Origin: Actibacterium pelagium
Lineage (GTDB): Bacteria > Pseudomonadota > Alphaproteobacteria > Rhodobacterales > Rhodobacteraceae
DNA: 64,000 nucleotides
NCBI RefSeq assembly: GCF_002285415.1
Contig: NZ_NSBU01000005.1
Location: forward strand, 124,001-188,000
Direction: 5' to 3'
The notes under the pieces are model-generated. The model searched no databases, was not told where the DNA came from, and worked only from the letters and a program-made list of their open reading frames with translations. The position numbers and the translations under genes were made by a program. This document shows, piece after piece, positions 8,930 through 16,443 of this stretch; the first letter of the stretch is position 1; the number at the start of each line of letters is the position of its first letter.

Positions 8930-10432
8930 ATGATCCTTGGAAAAAATTTGATTGATGGCGCGTGGTTGGGCTCTGAAGAGGCGCATGCCTCAGCCGATCT
9001 GGACGGGCAGACATTTGCACAGGCGTCAGGCGCTCAGGTCGATGACGCTTGCAAAGCCGCGCGCAGGGATTTTCGCGCCTATGGAAATTCCAGCCGCGCG
9101 GACCGTGCCGCTTTCCTGAATGCCATCGCTGACGAAATCGATGTTCTGGGCGATGAAATCACTGCCACCGGCATGGCCGAAACCGGCCTGCCCGAGGCCC
9201 GCCTTGTGGGAGAGCGTGGCCGGACTACCGGACAGTTGCGCATGTTTGCAGAGCTGATCCAGAGCACCGAGTATCTTGATATCCGCAAAGACAAGGCGCT
9301 ACCCGATCGGACGCCACTCCCCCGTCCCGATCTGCGCCTGACGCACAAACCCTTAGGCCCAGTTGTTGTGTTTGGTGCGTCGAATTTCCCGCTGGCCTTC
9401 TCGACCGCTGGTGGCGACACGGCGTCTGCTTTGGCCGCAGGTTGCCCCGTGATCGTCAAAGGCCACCACGCACATGCAGGAACCGCCGAACTGGTGGCAC
9501 AAGCGATTGCCAAGGCGACACAAAGCTGCGGTATGCCCAAAGCTACCTTCCAGATGCTGCAGGGATCCGGTCGCAAGGTCGGCTCTGCCCTAATGCAACA
9601 CCCCGAGATCGCTGCGGTGGGATTTACTGGCTCGCTGGCTGGAGGACGCGCTTTGTACGATCTGTGTCACTCTCGCCCGAACCCAATCCCGTTTTACGGC
9701 GAGCTTGGGTCAGTGAACCCTATGTTCTGTCTACCCGAGGCAGTCGCGGCCCGCGGCGCCGAGATTGGTACAGGCTGGGCCGGGTCGCTGACCATGGGGG
9801 CAGGGCAGTTCTGCACCAACCCTGGTGTGGCCGTGATGGTGGCAGGCGAGGGCACCATGGCGCTGGAAGAGGCCTGCGCTGTGGCATTGGCCGACGTGCC
9901 CGCCCAGAAAATGCTGACTGACGGCATCCATGATGCCTTTGAACAAGGTGTGGGCGACTTCCGTGACCTGATGCAAGAGGTCTCGTCCTGTGGGACGGCG
10001 ACCACAGCTCGCCACGCTCTGCCCGCGCTGTTCAAGGTCTCGGCAGAAGAGTGGCTGGCCACGCCGAAGTTGCAACACGAAGTGTTCGGCGCCGCAGGGA
10101 TAATCGTTCTGTGCGACGATGCGGCTGAAATGCAGGCTTTGGCCGACAGGATTGAAGGCCAATTGACCTGCACCCTTCATCTGGACGACGGCGATATAGG
10201 TTTGGCTCGCGACCTGTTGCCTGTGCTCGAAGAGAAGGCCGGTCGCATCCTGGCCAACGGCTTCCCCACTGGCGTCGAGGTCTGCTCTGCCATGATGCAT
10301 GGTGGCCCATACCCGGCATCGACTGACGTCCGCGCAACTTCTGTCGGTACACTTGCCATCAGCCGATGGCTCCGACCCGTTAGTTATCAAAACCTTCCCG
10401 ACGGACTATTGCCGAACGAGTTGAGAGGGTAA
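8930..10432 (+). CDS. 2-oxoglutarate semialdehyde (2,5-dioxovalerate) dehydrogenase
   Basis: A 500-residue aldehyde dehydrogenase of the alpha-ketoglutaric semialdehyde dehydrogenase group. Diagnostic stretches are GPVVVFGASNFPLAFSTAGG, the glycine-rich FTGSLAGGRALYD, GELGSVNPMFCLP and the nucleophile region GAGQFCTNPGV. It would convert the semialdehyde to 2-oxoglutarate with NAD(P)+, feeding the TCA cycle. ATG follows the upstream TAA directly, so the two genes are translationally coupled. It is the last gene of the sugar operon. No convincing intrinsic terminator follows. Confidence 0.88.
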   Translation: MILGKNLIDGAWLGSEEAHASADLDGQTFAQASGAQVDDACKAARRDFRAYGNSSRADRAAFLNAIADEIDVLGDEITATGMAETGLPEARLVGERGRTTGQLRMFAELIQSTEYLDIRKDKALPDRTPLPRPDLRLTHKPLGPVVVFGASNFPLAFSTAGGDTASALAAGCPVIVKGHHAHAGTAELVAQAIAKATQSCGMPKATFQMLQGSGRKVGSALMQHPEIAAVGFTGSLAGGRALYDLCHSRPNPIPFYGELGSVNPMFCLPEAVAARGAEIGTGWAGSLTMGAGQFCTNPGVAVMVAGEGTMALEEACAVALADVPAQKMLTDGIHDAFEQGVGDFRDLMQEVSSCGTATTARHALPALFKVSAEEWLATPKLQHEVFGAAGIIVLCDDAAEMQALADRIEGQLTCTLHLDDGDIGLARDLLPVLEEKAGRILANGFPTGVEVCSAMMHGGPYPASTDVRATSVGTLAISRWLRPVSYQNLPDGLLPNELRG

Positions 10433-10739
10433 GAAATTCGGTCGAATTCTTGCCGGTTCAACTTGCACGGTTCTTGTTCACCAAGTGTCTGAGCCGGATT
10501 TATGAAGTCAGTGCGTCGCGGAGTTTATGGCTTGGTTCTAGCTTAAAGAGAGTGCAGCTAAAAAGGCAGACGCGAAGTGTCTCCCAAATCGGCGGGTCAT
10601 CATCAGCGTGTCGGGGGGCAAGTCCCCGCTCCGCCACCATCCTCCACGCCGGTCTGGTTAGAATCCCCGGTCGTTTTTGTTTGGTTACTAAAAGTTTTTT
10701 GCAGACGCGTTGATCCGGTTGGTAACGATATGCATCTGG
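10433..10739. other. non-coding gap with tRNA-like remnant
   Basis: About 307 bases lie between the plus-strand sugar operon and the minus-strand MFS gene. No gene is supported. The only recognisable content is the second tRNA 3'-end-like copy at 10595-10639. No T-rich hairpin was found for either neighbouring operon. Confidence 0.7.
10595..10639 (+). repeat. tRNA 3'-half-like remnant, right copy
   Basis: The right copy of the element at 98-143, in the same orientation. It has GCGTGTCGG, then a T-arm-like CGGGG/GGCAAGT/CCCCG and an intact acceptor-like end CTCCGCC followed by ACCA. The 3' end is better preserved than in the left copy. No matching 5' acceptor strand or D-arm lies upstream at tRNA distance, so it is a fragment rather than a gene. 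Together the copies flank the whole sugar locus. Confidence 0.45.
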
Positions 10740-12044
10740 TTATTCGACCGTTTCACCACGTGTTCGTGCTTTCGTCGGGTCTTGCACCAGAAGCAACACA
10801 AGAGCTCCGGTCAAAAGGAAGCAAGCCACCACGACGATTCCAGCCCTTTGATTGCCGGTTGCAAGGATCACAGCACTTACAGCGGCGGGGCCGAATGGAG
10901 CGATCGCCCGGCCTGCAAGGGCGTAAAGCCCGAAAAGCTTGGCGCGCTGGTCTTCTGGCGCGAGGCGGGCCATCAGGCTTCGACTGGAAGACTGAACCGG
11001 ACCGAAGAATAGTGCGAGGATACCGGTTATGCTCCAGAAGAGGATTTTCCCATCAACATTGGCGAGCGTCAGGGAAAGACCGACAATCGCCATGAGAGAA
11101 ATCAACAAAAGCCGTTTCGCACCAATATGGTCGTCCAGCCAGCCTAGACCAAAGGCGCCCAGACCTGCTGCAAGGTAAACCGTGACCCCGAAGAGCAGTA
11201 TTTCACTCTCCTCGAAGCCATAATATCCGACCGCGATCAGGGGCCCAAATACAAACAGCGTGTTGACGCCATCGATATAGAGCATGTGCGCCACAAGGAA
11301 CCATGCAATCGAGGGGGTCCGGCGCAGGCCGCGAATGGTCTGCCACAACTCTTTTAGACCAGATCGGATAATAACTCCCGCAGGCTCATTTCTCGATCTT
11401 TCGGGTGGGCCGAAAAAGACCAGTGGAGCGGCAAACAAAAGAAACCAAAGGGCTGTGAAGAGCGCTGTCGCGCGAAGTGGTTCTTGCGCATCTAGATCTA
11501 GTCCGAAAAGCGGGGGATCTGGTTGGATGAAAAGAAGCATGACCACGCCAAGCGCTGCCAATGATCCAAGGTAACCAGCCCCCCAGCCGAAACCGGAAAT
11601 TCGACCGAGTGTCTCTTCGGATGCGACACGCGGCAAGATCGCGTTGTAGAAGACATAGGCGAGCTCAAAGGCCGCATTTGCGATCGCGAGCAAGAACAGC
11701 GCCAACAACGCGGACTCCGGTGCAGGCATGACATTCCACATCGCGGCTGTCGCAAGGATGGCGACGAATGACGCAAGCCCAAGCCAAGGCCGCCGACGCC
11801 CACTGCGATCAGCGAAGGATCCAAATACGGGGCTAAGAAAGGCAACAATGATGGCCGAGGCAGAAATGGCGAAACCCCATTGTGCTTCACCCGAGATTGC
11901 ATCTTCGGCGACATGGCTCAGAAAATAGGGGGCAAATACGAAAGAGAGAATGACAGCGGGGAAGCTTGAGTTCCCCCAGTCATACATGCACCAGAAAACG
12001 ATATGGCGAAGTCGGGTCGGTTTCTTGGGGGCCTTTGATGACAT
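10740..12044 (-). CDS. MFS transporter, UMF1 (Atg22-like) family
   Basis: About 434 residues with some twelve membrane segments. The family signature near the N-terminus is FWCMYDWGNSSFPAVI, followed by the MFS loop FGSFADRSGRRRPW. It begins at ATG 12044 (TTG 12047 is a poorer choice), overlapping the stop of the upstream ligase-acyltransferase gene, so the pair is translationally coupled. UMF1 proteins are inner-membrane permeases of mostly unknown substrate. Pairing with an acyl-ACP-ligase/acyltransferase recalls the LplT-Aas lysophospholipid import and re-acylation pair of Enterobacteria. A lysolipid or fatty acid substrate is therefore a reasonable guess, not more. Confidence 0.85.
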   Translation of the reverse strand: MSSKAPKKPTRLRHIVFWCMYDWGNSSFPAVILSFVFAPYFLSHVAEDAISGEAQWGFAISASAIIVAFLSPVFGSFADRSGRRRPWLGLASFVAILATAAMWNVMPAPESALLALFLLAIANAAFELAYVFYNAILPRVASEETLGRISGFGWGAGYLGSLAALGVVMLLFIQPDPPLFGLDLDAQEPLRATALFTALWFLLFAAPLVFFGPPERSRNEPAGVIIRSGLKELWQTIRGLRRTPSIAWFLVAHMLYIDGVNTLFVFGPLIAVGYYGFEESEILLFGVTVYLAAGLGAFGLGWLDDHIGAKRLLLISLMAIVGLSLTLANVDGKILFWSITGILALFFGPVQSSSRSLMARLAPEDQRAKLFGLYALAGRAIAPFGPAAVSAVILATGNQRAGIVVVACFLLTGALVLLLVQDPTKARTRGETVE

Positions 12045-14692
12045 CAAGCATCTCCATGACTTCGAAGGTCCGCGCCATTGTCTGCAGCAAGATCCAGCAG
12101 TTTCTGGCGCAGCTTGTTGGCAATAAATTGCTCGTCACTTTCCGAGCTCTTACTGCCTTGCTTAAATTCCTTAGGGTCAATTGGGCTCCCAAAGATGATG
12201 CGGACTGCCTTGGGGCGGGGGATACGCCGCTCGCGGGGGAGTGCCTCGAAGGTTCCTTTTATGATTACGGGAACTACGGGTACTTCGGATCGGGCAATGA
12301 TGTGGCCAACTCCAACATGAAAAGGCAGAAGCTTACCATCTGGGGACAGCAGACCTTCTGGAAACCAGACCTGCACCATTCCACGGTTCAGCGCCTCGAC
12401 TGCAATATCAATCGCGATCATCGGGGCTTCCTGATCCACAGGGAACATTCCGACCGAACGTGCAACCGCGCGCCGGAATCCTGTGCCAAATGCCGCTCCT
12501 CGCGATCCGCTCCACATAGTCCGGTGCCTGATCGAACTGGGCAGTGAGGCGGCCAAAACCAAGGCATCAAGGTCGCTTACATGGTTCGGGCAGATCAGGA
12601 ACGGCGCATCACCCAGTTTCGAAAGGTTTTCACGACCCTCGGACCGCACACGAAAATAAACCCGCATTATCAGAGAATTGCAGAGATAGAGCAGCCAACC
12701 CAGGGCAGTCTCTGACCGGCTGCGTTGGGAAAGCCACTTCTCCACCGCTGCAGTACTGTCTGCTTGGGTGAAGGTATCGTCGGGCCCTGCTTCCAAGCGT
12801 TCTGCCACGACTGTGAACATGTCCCGGATCGTCGCGATTTTGGCGATATCCAGAAGCGAAAGACGGACTCCAGTCGACTTTTCTATCTCTAGTGACAAGT
12901 TCATCCAGCCAAAGGAGTCGAGGCCGAGTTCGTAGCTGACGTAGCCATCCAGACTTAGATCAGAGTCAGGAAACTCTTGCTGCAAGATTTTCCATAGGCT
13001 CTTCTGCGGTTCTTCCGCGATCCACGACTTGTCTTCAGGAGAAAGTGCTGTGGCTTTGGCTTCTTGGCCTGAAAGAAGATCGTCGTAGATCTTTGGCAGC
13101 ATGAAACGTCGCAGCTTAAGCAACCGTGTTCGGGGAAGGGGTTCGCGTGACAACACGAAACCACTCAGCCTCCATGTGCTTGGCAGAGATTTCGCCGCCG
13201 AAGCCACGGCAATTGAGACAATTTCCTCGGGATTGATCAGCTTGCGTCTGGCGATCTCTGCCATGTCAGGGACGATCACGGCGACAAGAGTCCCGTCCTT
13301 TTCCAACACGCCGATTTCGGCAATGACGGGATCGGTGAGAAACTTGGCTTCCACGTCTTCCGGGAAGATGTTGTCACCGCCTGACAAGACGATAACCTCT
13401 TTGATCCGACCGGTTACAAAAAGAAAACCGTCGTCATCCATGCGCCCCAGATCGCCAGTCCGGAAGTATCCGTCATCTGTAAATGAGCTGGTATTTGCGT
13501 CCGGGTTGTTGATGTAGCCAGAGAAAACAACGGGACCACTAACCAGAATCTCACCGATACCCTCCGAGTTTGGATTGTCGATCCTCACGCTGCATCCTTC
13601 CACCGCACGACCAGTGGACCCAAGTCTTTTCCCGCCCAAAGGTGCGGTTACAGACGCTGATGTTTCGGCGAGCCCATATCCGCCGCGGACATCCCAACCC
13701 AAGGCTTCCATTTCTGCTTCAATGGATGGTTTCAGATGGGCGCCGCCAGAAACGACCATTCGAAGCTCGGCCGCGATCATTCGACGAATAGGTGCGAGCA
13801 GGAGGGAACCAATTGCCCCGCCCGACAGCCGCTTCAGTCTGATGGCTGTACCAAGCAAGCTTTCGTAGACTTGAACTGCCAGTGGGCTAATCCCGCGTAG
13901 ACGAATTCGGATGGCATCCAGAAGTGCTTCGTACAGTCTGGGAACACCAATAAGGATCGTCGGCCTCGTAAGTTTCAAGGCCTCTGCGAGATGAGGACCT
14001 GTTGGGCTTTCTGGTAGGACGAGAGCCGCGCCCAAAGTCAGGCAGGGAAGAGTTGCGGAAATCCAAGGAAAGACGTGATGCATGGGTAGTGGCATAAGTA
14101 TCCTGTCACGATCTGAGAACTCTCCACTTTCGCTCATGACGGCCACGTTCCAGCCTATGTTCTGCAAACTCAGGTGAAACTTCTTTGGCTTTCCAGTTGT
14201 GCCGGAAGTTCGAAATAAAGCGATCGGCATGTCCGCAGTTAAGGCGACATCGGGTATTGGCCGTTTGGAAGGCTCTACTGTTTCCAGCAAGATTGTAGGT
14301 GTATTTTGCCCGAGTGCTTGCACTGTTGCCTCGGCCACAAATGTGGTGGAGACGTTTGAGTCTTCGATCTGCTGTCGGGCTTCTTCAGCGGAAAGCATCG
14401 CATCAATGGGTGCCAGTATGACGCCGAGCAGGTGACAGGCAATTCCAGCCGAGACCCATGCCGCGGAATTCGGCGCCCAAATTGCAACCGTGTCTCCTCG
14501 ACCGATATCGGCATCGGTCAACCTTGCGGCTGCCCCACGGATCAAGTCAGCGAGCTCTACACCAGAGTACTCCTTCACAACGCCGCTTGCGACGGCCTTG
14601 ATCGTCGGCTGTTCTCCCATTCTGTCCAACTGTCCGAGCAGGTCGGTTGGAGTCCAGCGAAGCTGGTGATCGAATGCTCTTTCAGGATGCAT
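12044..14692 (-). CDS. AMP-ligase / acyl-carrier / PlsC acyltransferase fusion (Aas-like)
   Basis: About 882 residues from ATG 14692. Residue numbers here count from the upstream TTG at 14725. An AMP-forming ligase spans about 30-550, with P-loop FRTSGTTGKPKK (171-182), GYGLAETSA and RTGDLGRMDDDGF. An acyl-carrier domain spans about 575-645, with phosphopantetheine serine in GLDSFGWMNL (S604). A PlsC acyltransferase spans about 680-880, with NHVSDLD (HX4D, H715-D720) and FPEG (788-791). It probably activates a fatty acid, loads the carrier and acylates a lysolipid at the membrane. ATG 14692 has GGGAG 7 bases upstream and fits the FNR-like box at 14752. Domain order is reversed relative to E. 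coli Aas. Confidence 0.85.
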   Translation of the reverse strand: MHPERAFDHQLRWTPTDLLGQLDRMGEQPTIKAVASGVVKEYSGVELADLIRGAAARLTDADIGRGDTVAIWAPNSAAWVSAGIACHLLGVILAPIDAMLSAEEARQQIEDSNVSTTFVAEATVQALGQNTPTILLETVEPSKRPIPDVALTADMPIALFRTSGTTGKPKKFHLSLQNIGWNVAVMSESGEFSDRDRILMPLPMHHVFPWISATLPCLTLGAALVLPESPTGPHLAEALKLTRPTILIGVPRLYEALLDAIRIRLRGISPLAVQVYESLLGTAIRLKRLSGGAIGSLLLAPIRRMIAAELRMVVSGGAHLKPSIEAEMEALGWDVRGGYGLAETSASVTAPLGGKRLGSTGRAVEGCSVRIDNPNSEGIGEILVSGPVVFSGYINNPDANTSSFTDDGYFRTGDLGRMDDDGFLFVTGRIKEVIVLSGGDNIFPEDVEAKFLTDPVIAEIGVLEKDGTLVAVIVPDMAEIARRKLINPEEIVSIAVASAAKSLPSTWRLSGFVLSREPLPRTRLLKLRRFMLPKIYDDLLSGQEAKATALSPEDKSWIAEEPQKSLWKILQQEFPDSDLSLDGYVSYELGLDSFGWMNLSLEIEKSTGVRLSLLDIAKIATIRDMFTVVAERLEAGPDDTFTQADSTAAVEKWLSQRSRSETALGWLLYLCNSLIMRVYFRVRSEGRENLSKLGDAPFLICPNHVSDLDALVLAASLPSSIRHRTMWSGSRGAAFGTGFRRAVARSVGMFPVDQEAPMIAIDIAVEALNRGMVQVWFPEGLLSPDGKLLPFHVGVGHIIARSEVPVVPVIIKGTFEALPRERRIPRPKAVRIIFGSPIDPKEFKQGSKSSESDEQFIANKLRQKLLDLAADNGADLRSHGDA

Positions 14693-14751
14693 GTCATAAC
14701 TCCCAAAAAGCGCAGAATGGTCCAATTCTGGGCATTCCGGGAAAACTGGCG

Positions 14752-14765
14752 TTGATCTAAGTCAA
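14752..14765 (-). promoter_or_regulatory. FNR/FnrL-type box before the ligase-acyltransferase gene
   Basis: Read on the minus strand this is TTGACTTAGATCAA, one mismatch from the TTGAT-N4-ATCAA consensus and a form common in rhodobacterial FnrL sites. Its centre is 66 bp upstream of ATG 14692. A CAGAAT hexamer at 14725-14730 (minus strand) lies near where a class II FNR promoter would place its -10 element. This suggests oxygen-responsive transcription of the minus-strand pair. The capA-like gene on the other strand could also be affected. Confidence 0.5.
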
Positions 14766-14943
14766 CGACATTACTGGTTCGTGGGCCTCGTTCTTCGCTT
14801 TCGGCAGAGAGCGGCAATTGACTCAGGTCATGGCCGGCGTCGCGGTTCTTTCCGCAGAATTCCCTATGAACTTACCTAAGATCATTGTGCGGAGAAGCCT
14901 GTAGCGAAGAGGGCCGCTCGCAAAAAGAGGAAGGGAATGGTTG

Positions 14944-16290
14944 ATGCCACATAGTACCCTCAAGCCGATCGATATGCCTCATGATGACCTCGGCAGTTAC
15001 CAGGGCTTTGACGATGAAATGCGTGCCGCCCTAACTCAACTCGTTGAAGATGCGTATGCCGCTGGGCGCTGGCGTACGCCGGAAGACATTCTATGGAACC
15101 CCCGTGACCCGGAGTTCATGGCATATTGGGCGCAAAAGTGCGTGAACCCAATCACGGAACCCATGAAAGGCGCGGGGCTTAAAGAATATTTCGAGCCTTT
15201 TCGAAAGGCGCGTTTCGACTTGAAGCCGGCAGGGTTCACCACCGAGACGGAATACCGCTTTAGTGCGGTAGGTGACCTGATGCCTGCCATTCACATTGAA
15301 GACTCAAAAGACGGCCTTTACCGGCATGTCGAAGACCTGATTTTTGGTGCCGATTGTGCCTTTGCCAACCTCGAATGCACGATTGCCCCGGGTGAATTAC
15401 GGAACATTGGGGATTTTGAGGTCGGTGGGACGCCGATCCTCAATGTCACACGGGATCAATTCGAGGTTCTGACTCATCACAAGCAAAGTCGGTTCGACGT
15501 ACTTCAACTTGCCAACAATCATGTTTTGGATGCTGGCGAAGCTGGGATTTTGGCAAGTTTGGAGGCGATGAAGCAAAGCGGCATTGAACACATTGGTGTG
15601 TTCGAAACCGAGGCGCTTGCGAATACACCAAAGGTCTTGGACGTTGGCAGCGTAAAAGTAGGATGGATTGCGCACACCTATTGCGTAAATGAAAAGCCTT
15701 TACCCGATGGGAAGCCTTGGATGGTGGACGTCACTCCTTTCCACGTGGAGCGGTCTCCTGACTTGTCGCGACTATTGAGTCAGATTGAGGATGCGCGGCA
15801 GGCGGGTTGCGACATTGTGATTGTTTGTCTTCATTGGGGGGCTGAGTGGGAGTTTTACCCGCTTCCTGTTCAGCTAGACTGGGCGCACCAGATCGCCGAG
15901 GCAGGCGCTGACGCCATCATCGGAACACATCCCCATGTAATACAGCCCGTCGAAATCTACCGACCAGAAAACGCTCCCTGGAAATCTGTTCCGATCCTAT
16001 ACAGTCTGGGCAATCTCACGCCGACGATGTCCGCGGCCTACACGACCCTCAGTATTGTCGCGAACTTAGCGATTGGTGAAGGTCACCTTGGGGGTGATCC
16101 GAAGAAGCTGGTCACGGCTTTGGAGCTTACACCGGTCGCTTTTTTGGGGGAAGAAGTGCAGGGGAAAACGCGGGCGGCATGTGTCCCCCTTCGGGACCTC
16201 AAAGGTCATCGGCTAGATAGTGCCATGCAAACCTATGTCGATGAGTTGAGCAGTTTTTCGGATTTAGTTCTCGGAACGGATTGGCGCTAG
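14944..16290 (+). CDS. CapA-family (PGA_cap) metallophosphatase-like protein
   Basis: About 448 residues. The conserved CapA/PgsA domain starts near residue 105 with FSAVGDLMPAIH. It continues through FANLECTIAP, LANNHVLDAGEAG, VCLHWGAEWEFYPLP and IIGTHPHVIQPVEIY to YSLGNLTP. These motifs belong to the calcineurin-like fold of capsule/poly-gamma-glutamate proteins. The roughly 100-residue N-terminal region is not recognised. ATG 14944 is preferred over TTG 14941 because GAGGAAGGG precedes it. No signal peptide and no other capsule genes are nearby, so a role in capsule making is doubtful. It may be a cytoplasmic phosphatase of unknown substrate. Confidence 0.8.
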   Translation: MPHSTLKPIDMPHDDLGSYQGFDDEMRAALTQLVEDAYAAGRWRTPEDILWNPRDPEFMAYWAQKCVNPITEPMKGAGLKEYFEPFRKARFDLKPAGFTTETEYRFSAVGDLMPAIHIEDSKDGLYRHVEDLIFGADCAFANLECTIAPGELRNIGDFEVGGTPILNVTRDQFEVLTHHKQSRFDVLQLANNHVLDAGEAGILASLEAMKQSGIEHIGVFETEALANTPKVLDVGSVKVGWIAHTYCVNEKPLPDGKPWMVDVTPFHVERSPDLSRLLSQIEDARQAGCDIVIVCLHWGAEWEFYPLPVQLDWAHQIAEAGADAIIGTHPHVIQPVEIYRPENAPWKSVPILYSLGNLTPTMSAAYTTLSIVANLAIGEGHLGGDPKKLVTALELTPVAFLGEEVQGKTRAACVPLRDLKGHRLDSAMQTYVDELSSFSDLVLGTDWR

Positions 16291-16443
16291 GCGCTCACTC
16301 ACTGATTGGGCTCGCGCAGAGCTTACAGTTTTGGATTGCGCCGTTGAGAGTGCCTTTGGCGGGGTGGATGCCGAACTATTTTCGCTATCCCGATTGCCCG
16401 CAGCCTCAGGACACAGGCAATCATGGTTTCTGACCAATTCAGG

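Noticed and set aside
10595-10639. Intact tRNA or tmRNA gene
   Set aside because: No 5' acceptor strand, D-arm or anticodon stem pairs with it at the required distance; only a 3'-end-like fragment is present.
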